From Deltaproteobacteria bacterium (GTDB taxonomy: Bacteria > CG2-30-53-67): DNA of 64,000 nucleotides. Numbering within the stretch: the stretch's first letter is position 1; each line of letters begins with the position of its first letter. Shown here one piece after another: positions 45,564 to 54,305 of the stretch. Where the stretch lies: assembly GCA_013151235.1 (NCBI GenBank), contig JAADIO010000046.1:4455-68454 (forward strand). The letters are read 5' to 3'. Below the pieces are notes generated by a model that saw only the letters and a list, made by a program, of their open reading frames with translations, searched no databases and had not been told where the DNA came from. A program made the position numbers and the translations under genes.

Positions 45564-46652
45564 ATGGAATCGAGCAGCAGACTCTTCTCGGAATTTCTGC
45601 AGCGGAGCCTACACATCAGTCCGGCTCTTGCCGCCGTCTTGTCGCTGATCGTTGGTGTCGGACTTGGCGTGGCGGCGATTCCCCTGATCCCCGGTTTCGG
45701 GAGTTACCTGGAGCGGAAGGTCGCGGCCGACATCCAGCAGCGGATCGGACCGAACCGGGCGGGGTTCCTTCCCTTCGGGATCATGCAGGTCCTGGCCGAC
45801 GGGATCAAGACATTGCAGAAGGAAGATCTGATCCCGGCCAAGGCGGACCGCTTTCTCTTCCGTGCGGCGCCCTATGTCTGTATCGTCGGGGTTTTCTCCT
45901 GCTTTGCTGCGATCCCGTTTTCGGAGTACTGGTACCCGGCGGACCTGAACATAGGGGTCTATTATATCCTCTGCGTTTCGTCGCTCATGGCGGTCGGGAT
46001 CGTCCTGGCGGGGTGGGCGTCGAACAACAAATGGACCCTCCTCGGCGGGATCCGTTCGGCCGGGCAGATGGTGAGCTACGAGATTCCCATCGCCGTGTCG
46101 GTGGTGACCGTGGCCATGCACTTCGGTTCCCTCGATCTTGCCGAGATTACGGCGGCGCAGAAGAACGGATGGGCCGTCGCTTTCTGGAATACCAATCCTT
46201 TTATTACGCTCTCTTTCGTTGTTTACTGGATCGCGGCCCTGGCCGAATGCAACCGGACCCCGTTCGATCTTCCGGAGGCAGAGTCGGAATTGGTGGCGGG
46301 CTACTTCACGGAGTACAGCGGCCTTCGCTTTTCCTTCTTTGCCATTGCCGAATATGCCGAAATGTTCGTTGTTTCGGCCATGGCCGTGATCCTCTACTTC
46401 GGCGGGTTCACTCTCCCCTTCGAGGGCTCTCTTTCCGTACTGAAGGGGTTGCCCGGAGGCGGGCTCGCGACGCTTCATTTTGCCGTCTTCCTGGTCAAGG
46501 TCTGGTTCATGATCTTTCTCATGATCTGGATCCGCTGGACCCTGCCCCGCTACCGGATCGACCAGTTGATGGATCTCTGCTGGAAGGGGCTTTTGCCCCT
46601 TGCCTTTTTAAACTTCTTAGGGTCGGCCTGTTGGATGGCCCTGATCGGTTAA
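45564..46652 (+). CDS. nuoH: NADH-quinone oxidoreductase subunit H
   Basis: Membrane subunit at the interface with the peripheral arm. The 362-residue protein has about eight helices, the N-terminal RKVAADIQQRIGPNRAGFLPFGIMQVLADGIKTLQKEDLIPAKAD loop and the AECNRTPFDLPEAESELVAGYFTEYSG loop, both signatures of the family. ATG 45564 is preferred to GTG 45555, which overlaps the nuoD stop. nuoI follows after 3 nt. Confidence 0.95.
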   Translation: MESSSRLFSEFLQRSLHISPALAAVLSLIVGVGLGVAAIPLIPGFGSYLERKVAADIQQRIGPNRAGFLPFGIMQVLADGIKTLQKEDLIPAKADRFLFRAAPYVCIVGVFSCFAAIPFSEYWYPADLNIGVYYILCVSSLMAVGIVLAGWASNNKWTLLGGIRSAGQMVSYEIPIAVSVVTVAMHFGSLDLAEITAAQKNGWAVAFWNTNPFITLSFVVYWIAALAECNRTPFDLPEAESELVAGYFTEYSGLRFSFFAIAEYAEMFVVSAMAVILYFGGFTLPFEGSLSVLKGLPGGGLATLHFAVFLVKVWFMIFLMIWIRWTLPRYRIDQLMDLCWKGLLPLAFLNFLGSACWMALIG

Positions 46653-46655
46653 GAC

Positions 46656-47135
46656 ATGTTGAAAATGTTCAGGCAGACCGTGAAGACCCTTCGCACCTCC
46701 CTCACCGGGATGCGGATTACGGCGCGTTATTTCAAACCGGGCACGGAGGTAACCCGGGAGTATCCCGAGGTTCCGCCCTTATCCTTTGAGCGAACCCGGG
46801 GGCGGATGGATGTGGCCATGGATCGGTGTACCGCCTGCACCTTGTGTGCGAAGGCCTGTCCCGTGGAGTGCATCACCATCGAGACGGAAAAGAAGCGGGA
46901 AGGGAAGGGGAGGCGGGCGGCCCGGTTTGTCATCGATTTTTCCCGGTGCATGTTCTGCGGGCTCTGTGTGGAGGCCTGTCCTACGAAGGCGATCCGGCAT
47001 ACGGGCAAGTGCGATTTCTCCTCTTATCTGCGGGAAGACCTGGTGGAGGATTTCGGCATGGGATTCTACACGGAGGAGGAGAAGACAATAAAAACCAAGG
47101 CACTAAGGATCAAAGGCACAGAGGGGCAAAGTTGA
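46656..47135 (+). CDS. nuoI: NADH-quinone oxidoreductase subunit I
   Basis: Carries clusters N6a and N6b on the electron path to N2. The 159-residue protein has two full [4Fe-4S] motifs: Cys58, 61, 64, 68 (CTACTLCAKAC) and Cys98, 101, 104, 108 (CMFCGLCVEAC). It may receive electrons directly from a non-NADH donor, since no NuoEFG is encoded here. A 375-nt gap containing repeats and a MITE-like element separates it from nuoJ. Confidence 0.95.
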   Translation: MLKMFRQTVKTLRTSLTGMRITARYFKPGTEVTREYPEVPPLSFERTRGRMDVAMDRCTACTLCAKACPVECITIETEKKREGKGRRAARFVIDFSRCMFCGLCVEACPTKAIRHTGKCDFSSYLREDLVEDFGMGFYTEEEKTIKTKALRIKGTEGQS

Positions 47136-47181
47136 AAGTAAAAAGCAAAGTCTAAACCAAAAGGCATTCACCATGAAGGAT

Positions 47182-47336
47182 GATGAAGTCGTAAAAAGTC
47201 ACGAAGCCCTTCGACCCTTCGACCAGCTCAGGACAGGCGTGCTCAGGGCGAACGGTGTAAGTTATTGATATTCCGTTCGTGGTGAGCCTGTCGAACCATG
47301 AACGGAATCCGGAAAACGATTTTTTACGACTTCATC
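47182..47336. mobile_element. MITE-like element, copy B (155 bp), between nuoI and nuoJ
   Basis: Ends in GATGAAGTCGTAAAAAGTC (47182-47200) and its inverted copy GATTTTTTACGACTTCATC (47318-47336), 18 of 19 matched. Flanked by perfect 6-bp direct repeats AAGGAT (47176-47181 and 47337-47342). Inside are hairpin-forming segments similar to copy A in the opposite orientation. Removing the element and one 6-bp repeat leaves CACCATGAAGGATATGAAGGG..., which continues into AGAAAGAAAGGGCAAAT as in the uninterrupted repeat at about 41796-41842. The remainder of the gap is this repeat plus a GAGAGG-containing segment; nothing else is recognisable. Confidence 0.9.
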
Positions 47337-47510
47337 AAGGATATGAAGGGTATGAAGAAAGAAAGGGCAAATTCACCGCAGTCTCCCTGCCGGGAGAGGG
47401 GAAGTTGTTTTGCCTTGAGGATGTCACTTCCTCTCCCCTTAGGGAGAGGATGGAGGTGAGGGGGGACGTTGGCTTCCGTCTGACCGTTGACTCTTACAAA
47501 CCGAGGGATC

Positions 47511-48035
47511 ATGGAACTCAAAGAGATCATCTTCATCCTGCTGGTTGTTGTAACGATCGTGTCTGCTTGGCTTGTGGTCTCGCTGAAGCACATCATCCAC
47601 GCGGCCTTTGCTCTGCTGATCACTTTCTTCGGTGTCGCCGGGCTCTTTGTCTATATCAGCGCCGATTTCCTGGCCGCGACACAGATTCTGATCTATGTGG
47701 GCGGGGTCATGATTCTCGTATTGTTTGCCATCATGCTCTCCGAGAAGGTTTATAACGTCAGCATATTCAACCGGTCGAAGATCCTGCCGGCTCTGCTCGT
47801 CTTCGGCGGGGTACAGTTTGTTCTTGTGCGGGTGATGTTGGAGTCGGCCTGGAGGATAAGGCCGGGAACGGCTTCGGTGATGCGCCCCACGACGAAGATC
47901 CTGGGGCGGCTTCTATTGAATGATTACCTGCTTCCGTTTGAGCTGGTCTCCGTTCTGCTCCTTGCCGCGCTGATCGGTTCGGTGGTGCTGATCCGAAAAG
48001 AGGTCCGGCGGGGACAACGCGGGGGGGAGGGGTGA
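47511..48035 (+). CDS. nuoJ: NADH-quinone oxidoreductase subunit J
   Basis: Membrane subunit next to NuoK. The 174-residue product has five membrane helices, with the AAFALLITFFGVAGLFVYISADFLAATQILIYVGGVMILVLFAIML core containing the conserved glutamine and glycine-rich helix. Start 47511 follows GAGGG; a further upstream ATG adds eight poor residues. The end overlaps nuoK (TGATG). Confidence 0.95.
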   Translation: MELKEIIFILLVVVTIVSAWLVVSLKHIIHAAFALLITFFGVAGLFVYISADFLAATQILIYVGGVMILVLFAIMLSEKVYNVSIFNRSKILPALLVFGGVQFVLVRVMLESAWRIRPGTASVMRPTTKILGRLLLNDYLLPFELVSVLLLAALIGSVVLIRKEVRRGQRGGEG

Positions 48036-48340
48036 TGATCTCCCTGGAAAGCTATCTTTTTGTCGGAATGATGCTCTTTGTTTTCGGCATGTTCGGGATC
48101 ATCACCCGGAAGAATGCCATCAGCGTTCTTCTCGGATTTGAACTGGTGATGAATGCCGCGGGGCTCAATTTTGCGGCCTTCTCCCATTTTACGGACAAGA
48201 CCATCCATGGGCAGGTCTTTACCCTCTTTATTATCGCCCTGGCTGCGGCGGAGTCGGTGGTCATCCTGGCCCTGATCATTGCGGTCTACCAGAAGATGGA
48301 TACGATTCAGATCGATGAGATTGATTCCTTAAAAGGGTAA
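48035..48340 (+). CDS. nuoK: NADH-quinone oxidoreductase subunit K
   Basis: Small antiporter-like subunit in proton transfer. The 101-residue length is canonical; it has three helices and two conserved glutamates, one in GFELVMNAAGLNF and one in AAAESVVILALII. GTG 48032 or ATG 48035 could start it; ATG overlaps the nuoJ stop. Confidence 0.95.
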   Translation: MISLESYLFVGMMLFVFGMFGIITRKNAISVLLGFELVMNAAGLNFAAFSHFTDKTIHGQVFTLFIIALAAAESVVILALIIAVYQKMDTIQIDEIDSLKG

Positions 48341-48431
48341 AGGGGGCCTGTTTGCAGATACTGTGACGCACCGGGAGTGCCGCCGTATTTACGAACAGGG
48401 CCGCTCAGCCCGGCATGAAGGGAAGGCATTT

Positions 48432-50537
48432 ATGATGACATACGATTTAGCGCATCCATCTTTTCCCGTGATTGTGCTGCTCCTTCCCCTTTCGGCCTTC
48501 GTGGTGCAGCTCTTCTTCGGCAAAAGGCTTCCCCGGGGCGGGGACTGGATTTCCACGACGGCGATCCTCGGCGGGTTCGTGCTTTCTCTCCTCACTGCGG
48601 TTGATGTCCTTTCTTACGGTGACCCGAACTTTCATTATGAGGTTTCCGTCCCCTGGATTGCCTTCGGTCATGTCACGCTGACCATGGGGATGCTCGTCGA
48701 TAACCTTACGGCGATCATGCTCGTCCTCGTAACGGGGATTGCCTCGTGCGTTCACTTCTTTTCCATGTACTATATGGACGGTGATGCCGGGTATCATCGC
48801 TATTTCGGTTATCTCTCCTTCTTTTGTTTTTCCATGCTGGGGATCGTGATTTCCGATAATCTCCTGATGACCTTCATGTTCTGGGAACTGGTCGGGTTTG
48901 CCTCCTATTCCCTGATCGGATTCTGGTTTCACAGGGACTCCGCCGCGGAGGCGCAGAAGAAGGCTTTCGTGGTCAACCGTGTCGGCGATGTCGGGTTCAT
49001 TGTCGGTCTGATGATCGTCTTCTCCCGGGTCGGGGACTTCCGTTTCAGCCGGGTTTTTGATGCCGTCGGCGCCGGCTCCTTCAACGGCGCAGTCCTCTTC
49101 GGGATTCCTCTTTTGACTGTTGCCGGAATCGGGATCTTTCTCGGGGCCATGGGGAAGTCGGCCCAGTTCCCCCTCCACGTCTGGCTCCCCGATGCCATGG
49201 AGGGGCCGACCACGGCGAGTTCCCTGATTCATGCCGCAACGATGGTGGCGGCAGGGGTCTTTCTTACGGCCCGGATCTTTCCGGTTCTGACGCCGGAGGC
49301 GTTGGTCTTCGTGACCTGGATCGGTGCGATCACGGCGATGATGGCGGCGACGATCGCCCTGGTCCAGCGGGATATCAAAAAGGTTCTCGCCTACTCCACG
49401 ATCAGCCAGCTCGGTTATATGATGTTGGGGCTCGGCGCCGGCGGTTACGCTGCGGGGTTGTCTCATCTCTTTACCCACGCCTTCTTCAAGTGCCTTCTCT
49501 TCCTCTGTGCCGGGAGCGTGATCCATTCCCTCCACACGCAGGACATGTTCGAGATGGGGGGGCTCAGAAAAAAAATGCCCGTGACTTTTATCACGATGCT
49601 GTCGGGGGCGCTTGCAATCTCCGGTGTCCCCTTTTTCTCCGGCTTCGTCAGTAAAGATGCCATCCTGACCCAGGTTTATCTGAAGACGCTGGAACAGCCC
49701 GACCTGCTCCATCGCATTCCCTTCCTCCTTGGGATGGGGGCGGCGGTGCTGACGGCCTTCTACATGTTTCGTTTGATCTTTCTGACCTTCTTCGGTACAC
49801 CGAGGGATCGGGGCAGATTTGATCACGCCCATGAATCGCCGCCTCTGGCGACGGTTCCTCTGGTGATCCTCGCGCTCTTTACCTTCGGGTTCTTCTGGAG
49901 CGGAAGTGTCGATCTGCCTGTGCCGGGCCATGCGGTTCGGATTCCCGTGGGGTTTGTTGAGGAAGGATGGATCTCTCATCTTCTCGTGCCGCCTGCCCTC
50001 AAAGGTCTTTCCGTCTCCACAGCGGAAGGAGATTACAGCGAAGCGAAGGAAGTCGAAGAAGGATATGCGGATCCGCACTCTGCAGCCCACCGCCGGGTGG
50101 GTCTCCTTTCCATGGCGGCGGCCGCCGCCGGGATTCTACTGGCCTGGATGATCTATCTGAAAGAATGGATCTCCGCCGGGGCGGTCCGGCGCCGGATGAT
50201 TGTTGCGGCCTTGTTCCTGGAAAACCTCTGGTATTTCGATTATCTCTATGACCGGGGAATCGTCCGGGGTCTGCATCGATGGAATCGTGCCGTCTTCCGG
50301 TTTGACCGGAAGGTGATTGACGGGCTGGTAAATGCCGTTGGTTGCGGCGGAGCCTGGACGGGACGTCTTGCCGGGGCTTTCGACCGGAACGTGATCGACG
50401 GATTGGTGACCCTGACAGCGGACTCCGCTCAACGTCTGGGGCGGGAGTTCAGCCGGTTTCAGACCGGCCGGATACAGGGGTATGTTTTTTTGGGCCTGCT
50501 GGCCCTCTGTCTCTATGTGATCGTCGGGGTAATGTAA
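48432..50537 (+). CDS. nuoL: NADH-quinone oxidoreductase subunit L
   Basis: Largest antiporter-like proton-pumping subunit, including the long lateral helix. The 701-residue protein has the quinone-oxidoreductase core FWELVGFASYSLIGFWFHR, HVWLPDAMEGPTTASSLIHAATMVAAGVFL and KKVLAYSTISQLGYMMLGLG. ATG 48432 follows AGGG. The C-terminal region carries a near-repeat, FDRKVIDGLVNAVG (about 642-655) and FDRNVIDGLVTLTA (about 675-688), before the final helix. It lies 91 nt after nuoK. Confidence 0.95.
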   Translation: MMTYDLAHPSFPVIVLLLPLSAFVVQLFFGKRLPRGGDWISTTAILGGFVLSLLTAVDVLSYGDPNFHYEVSVPWIAFGHVTLTMGMLVDNLTAIMLVLVTGIASCVHFFSMYYMDGDAGYHRYFGYLSFFCFSMLGIVISDNLLMTFMFWELVGFASYSLIGFWFHRDSAAEAQKKAFVVNRVGDVGFIVGLMIVFSRVGDFRFSRVFDAVGAGSFNGAVLFGIPLLTVAGIGIFLGAMGKSAQFPLHVWLPDAMEGPTTASSLIHAATMVAAGVFLTARIFPVLTPEALVFVTWIGAITAMMAATIALVQRDIKKVLAYSTISQLGYMMLGLGAGGYAAGLSHLFTHAFFKCLLFLCAGSVIHSLHTQDMFEMGGLRKKMPVTFITMLSGALAISGVPFFSGFVSKDAILTQVYLKTLEQPDLLHRIPFLLGMGAAVLTAFYMFRLIFLTFFGTPRDRGRFDHAHESPPLATVPLVILALFTFGFFWSGSVDLPVPGHAVRIPVGFVEEGWISHLLVPPALKGLSVSTAEGDYSEAKEVEEGYADPHSAAHRRVGLLSMAAAAAGILLAWMIYLKEWISAGAVRRRMIVAALFLENLWYFDYLYDRGIVRGLHRWNRAVFRFDRKVIDGLVNAVGCGGAWTGRLAGAFDRNVIDGLVTLTADSAQRLGREFSRFQTGRIQGYVFLGLLALCLYVIVGVM

Positions 50538-50561
50538 TGAATCGAAGGGAGCGGACCTGAA

Positions 50562-52109
50562 ATGCTGATGAATCATATCCTGTCGTGGATGACCTTCTTT
50601 CCCCTTTCGGTCATGGTGGTGATTCTCTTTCTTCCCGGATCAAAGAAAAACCTGATCCGATGGACCGGTGTTCTCGGTTCTCTGGTTCCCTTCCTCCTTT
50701 CCTGCTGGATCTTTTTCGTCTATCAGGACAACGGCTCCCTGGCCTTCGTGGAGAGAAGCGCATGGATTCCCCTCTTTCATATCGAATACTACATGGCCAT
50801 CGACGGGCTTTCCGCCTCCCTTCTGATCCTGACGGCGCTGATCTCCTTTATCGCCGTGGTGGCCTCGTGGGGGATCGAAAAGCAGTTGAAAGGGTACTTC
50901 GCCCTGATGATGCTCCTGGAGACGGGGATGATCGGGGTCTTCTGTGCCCTCGACTTTTTCCTCTTTTACATCTTCTGGGAGCTGATGCTCCTGCCGATGT
51001 ATTTCCTCATCGGGATCTGGGGGGGGCCGCGGAAGGAGTATGCTGCGATCAAGTTCTTTCTCTACACCCTTGCGGGTTCGGTTCTGATGCTCCTCGCCAT
51101 GCTGGCGATCTATTTTTATTCGAATATCGACGGTCACCACTCCTTCGATCTTATCGCCCTGGCGGCGCACTACAAACAGTTCGAGGCGGCTCCTCCCATA
51201 TTCGGTTTCCGCTTTCCCCTGATCGTCTTTGCAGCGCTCTTCATCGGTTTTGCCATCAAGATACCCGTCTGGCCCTTCCACACCTGGCTGCCCGACGCCC
51301 ATGTGGAGGCGCCCACGGCGGTCAGTGTGATCCTGGCGGGGGTTCTTCTCAAGATGGGGGGATACGGTCTGCTCAGGATCTGTTATGCCGTCTTCCCCCG
51401 GGCGGCGATCTACTTCGCCGTGCCCATCGGGATTCTCGGGGTGACCAGTATTCTCTACGGCGCCTTCTGCGCCATGGCCCAGAAAGATCTGAAAAAACTG
51501 GTGGCCTACTCCTCCGTTTCCCATATGGGGTATGTCATGTTGGGGATTGCCGCCCTGCGGGAGACCAGTATGTTAGGCGCCGTCATGCAGATGTTCAACC
51601 ACGGCACGGCCACGGCCATGATGTTCCTTCTCGTCGGGGTGATCTATGACCGGGCACATCACAGGGACATGGAAAGGTTCGGCGGGATCGGGGCGGTGGT
51701 CCCCCGCTACATGGGGGTGATGATCCTGGCGACCTTCGCTTCGATGGGTCTGCCGGGGCTCTCCGGGTTCATCTCGGAGATCTTCGTCTTCCTGGGCTCC
51801 TTCCGGTCGGGGATTGCCTCCCATGCCGGGTCGGTCTGGAACTTTGTGAACTTTCAGTCCCTGACGATTATCGCCGCATTCGGTGTCGTGATTACGGCGG
51901 CCTATCTCCTCCGGATGCTGCAGAAGGTTTTTTTGGGTCCCCTGAATCCGGAATATGAGAACCTGGCCGAGATCAACGGCCGGGAAATCTTTACCCTCGT
52001 GCCTCTGGGGATTGCCGTGATCGTCTTCGGCGTTTACCCTATGCCGTTGATCCGGTTGATGAACTCATCCGTGACGCATCTTGTCGGGTTCATCCTGGGG
52101 AGTCAGTAG
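50562..52109 (+). CDS. nuoM: NADH-quinone oxidoreductase subunit M
   Basis: Second antiporter-like pumping subunit. The 515-residue protein includes FWELMLLPMYFLIGIWGG, WPFHTWLPDAHVEAPTAVSVILAGVLLKMGGYGL and KKLVAYSSVSHMGYVMLGIAALRE, with the channel lysines and glutamates of the family. It starts at ATG 50562 behind GAAGGGAGCGG and is 24 nt after nuoL. Confidence 0.95.
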   Translation: MLMNHILSWMTFFPLSVMVVILFLPGSKKNLIRWTGVLGSLVPFLLSCWIFFVYQDNGSLAFVERSAWIPLFHIEYYMAIDGLSASLLILTALISFIAVVASWGIEKQLKGYFALMMLLETGMIGVFCALDFFLFYIFWELMLLPMYFLIGIWGGPRKEYAAIKFFLYTLAGSVLMLLAMLAIYFYSNIDGHHSFDLIALAAHYKQFEAAPPIFGFRFPLIVFAALFIGFAIKIPVWPFHTWLPDAHVEAPTAVSVILAGVLLKMGGYGLLRICYAVFPRAAIYFAVPIGILGVTSILYGAFCAMAQKDLKKLVAYSSVSHMGYVMLGIAALRETSMLGAVMQMFNHGTATAMMFLLVGVIYDRAHHRDMERFGGIGAVVPRYMGVMILATFASMGLPGLSGFISEIFVFLGSFRSGIASHAGSVWNFVNFQSLTIIAAFGVVITAAYLLRMLQKVFLGPLNPEYENLAEINGREIFTLVPLGIAVIVFGVYPMPLIRLMNSSVTHLVGFILGSQ

Positions 52110-52184
52110 GGCAGAGATGGGGAATAGAAATTGGAAATTGGGAAAGATTAAAAGCATTCACCTGAATTAAACCAGGGTGACTCT

Positions 52185-53651
52185 ATGTCTTTACTGCAAC
52201 AGAATATTCTCGATGTGCAGCGCCTCCTTCCGGAGATCCTTCTCTTCGGTGTCTTTGGGGTGATGCTGACGGCCGACCAGTTTCTGCCGAGACGGCGGAA
52301 AAAGTGGATCGTTACTTTGGGGATTGCGGGGCTGGCTGTTGTCGGTTGTCGTCTGGTCATGGAAGGAATGACGGTGGCCCGATCGGGGCCGGTTTCCCTC
52401 TTCGGAGGAATGATGGTTGTCGATCATTTCGCGATCTTTTTCCAGTGGATCTTCCTGGTCACGACCGTTGTTGCCCTGCTGATGGCTGTCCGCTCGGACG
52501 AGATTGAGAAACAGAACGAAGGGGAATACTACATTCTGACCGTGGCGGTCTGCTTCGGGATGTTCTTTCTTGCCGCCTCGACTCACCTGTTGATGATCCT
52601 CCTCTCCTTCGAGATGATCAGCATCGTCTCCTACGTGCTGGCCGGCTACCTGCGGGGGGATCCCCGGTCGAGCGAATCCGGGATCAAGTACGTGATCTAC
52701 GGCGCTTTTACGACGGGGATCATGATCTACGGGATGTCTCTTCTCTACGGCCTGACCGGGTCATTGCAGATTGAGCGGATTCACGATTTCCTGATGACCG
52801 CCCGGACAGGGGTGGTTCCCGTGACGGTGATTCTCCTGATGATCTCGGCGGGGATGCTCTACAAGATCGCCGCCGTTCCCTTTCATATGTGGTCGCCCGA
52901 TGTCTATGAAGGGGCACCGACGGCGGCGACCGCTTTCTTCTCCGTCGGTCCGAAGGCGGCGGGGTTCGCCATCCTGATCCGGTTCTTCCTGGTGACCTTC
53001 GGCAAGGATTTTCAGGTTGACTGGCGGCAGATCATGGCGATCCTCTCGATGGCGACGATGACGATCGGGAATTATACGGCGCTCAGGCAGGAGAACGTGA
53101 AACGGATGCTGGCCTACTCCAGTATCAGCCATGCCGGATATCTCCTTATGGGAATGGCCGTGGCCTCGCCCGCGGGACGCAGTGCCATCCTTTTCTATCT
53201 CCTTGTTTACATGGTGATGAATTCGGGCGCCTTTATCGTGGTCCTCGCACTGGAGAACATTCTGCACGATTCGGACCTTGCGATTTACAGAGGGATCGGG
53301 ACCCGGCTGCCGCTGCCGGCGGTGACGATGGTCATCTTTCTTGTCTCTCTCGCCGGTCTTCCCCCCACGGCCGGTTTTGTGGGAAAATTCTTCCTCTTCA
53401 AGGCGGTGATCGCCGAGAAGCTCTATCTTCTGGCCCTGGTGGGCATTGTCAACAGCCTGGTTGCTCTCTATTACTATATGCGGGTGGTCAAAGCGATGTA
53501 TATGGAACAGCCGGAGCAGGCGTTGCCGCAGGAGATGTCGGTAACGCCGCTCTATCGTTTTCTGCTGGTCTTGTCGGCGGTGCCGATACTTTATCTTGGG
53601 ATTTTCTTCGAAACGGTTTATCATATATCGGCCCAAGTCGTGTTCGGGTAG
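52185..53651 (+). CDS. nuoN: NADH-quinone oxidoreductase subunit N
   Basis: Third antiporter-like pumping subunit. The 488-residue protein has the STHLLMILLSFEMISIVSYVLAGYLRGDPRSSESGIKYVIYG segment, PFHMWSPDVYEGAPTAATAFF, and KRMLAYSSISHAGYLLMGMAV. It closes the complex I block, making it A-B-C-D-H-I-J-K-L-M-N. A 75-nt gap after nuoM precedes it. Confidence 0.95.
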   Translation: MSLLQQNILDVQRLLPEILLFGVFGVMLTADQFLPRRRKKWIVTLGIAGLAVVGCRLVMEGMTVARSGPVSLFGGMMVVDHFAIFFQWIFLVTTVVALLMAVRSDEIEKQNEGEYYILTVAVCFGMFFLAASTHLLMILLSFEMISIVSYVLAGYLRGDPRSSESGIKYVIYGAFTTGIMIYGMSLLYGLTGSLQIERIHDFLMTARTGVVPVTVILLMISAGMLYKIAAVPFHMWSPDVYEGAPTAATAFFSVGPKAAGFAILIRFFLVTFGKDFQVDWRQIMAILSMATMTIGNYTALRQENVKRMLAYSSISHAGYLLMGMAVASPAGRSAILFYLLVYMVMNSGAFIVVLALENILHDSDLAIYRGIGTRLPLPAVTMVIFLVSLAGLPPTAGFVGKFFLFKAVIAEKLYLLALVGIVNSLVALYYYMRVVKAMYMEQPEQALPQEMSVTPLYRFLLVLSAVPILYLGIFFETVYHISAQVVFG

Positions 53652-53687
53652 GGGGACACAGGGACGGATTTATTGGAGAGCCTTGTA

Positions 53688-54305
53688 ATGCCGGGTGACA
53701 GCGGAAATTTCAGGTTTCCTTTTCGGGGAATCTCGCGGGAGAAGTTCTATACCGAGTCGGACCCGAAATTCTATGAGAAGGTAGAAGAGATTTCATCCTG
53801 CTGGCAGGAGGAGTTCGATGCCGGGAATCTGCATGCCGTGGCTGCCCTGCTGAAGGAAGGGGGGCCGGCGTTTTTGCATGTTCCCTGGATCCGGGAACAG
53901 ATAAGGGTCTGGGAGGAGGAGGCGAGCGAGTCCTCGTTGAAACTTCTTCAGGAGATTGAAGCGATCGTGACCGGCAAGTCCCATGAGACCGGAAGTCAAA
54001 AGCCTTTCGGTGAAAAACAGTTGATGCTCAAGGAGTATGATACCTATCTCCACCGTTTCATCGAGCTCTGTGAGAAACGGCGACTGATCTGCGGAGATTG
54101 CCCCAATTTTCAGCAGGACCCCTATATCGTCTCCTGCTTTGCCGACTGTGATTTCCCGGCACGGCGTGAGAAACTTCGGGAGGTTGCCGGGGGTGTCAGG
54201 CGGATGGAGACGATCTTTCAACATCCTCCCTACCTGAAAGCCCTTCGCATGGTGGTGCTCGATGGTGAGATCTTTCGGAAACGGAAGAATCCCGGAAGGG
54301 GTTAA
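53688..54305 (+). CDS. Unknown protein with a C-terminal cysteine cluster
   Basis: Unassigned 205-residue soluble protein 36 nt after nuoN. Residues 1-110 are mainly helical and charged. Residues 128-154 contain five cysteines, Cys128, 135, 138, 150 and 154 (C-x6-C-x2-C-x11-C-x3-C), which could bind zinc or an iron-sulfur cluster. ATG 53688 lies after GGAGAG; TTG 53673 is an alternative. Its position behind the complex I genes suggests an accessory or assembly role, but this is inference. Confidence 0.7.
   Translation: MPGDSGNFRFPFRGISREKFYTESDPKFYEKVEEISSCWQEEFDAGNLHAVAALLKEGGPAFLHVPWIREQIRVWEEEASESSLKLLQEIEAIVTGKSHETGSQKPFGEKQLMLKEYDTYLHRFIELCEKRRLICGDCPNFQQDPYIVSCFADCDFPARREKLREVAGGVRRMETIFQHPPYLKALRMVVLDGEIFRKRKNPGRG

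Noticed and set aside
48447-50090. A long open frame (547 codons) on the minus strand opposite nuoL
   Set aside because: The protein is arginine-, histidine- and glycine-rich with no motif, while nuoL on the other strand is unambiguous. Similar long minus-strand frames lie opposite trpA and the regulator gene (3890-5167), folC (6796-7980) and pckA (34358-35929). They follow from GC-rich codon bias.
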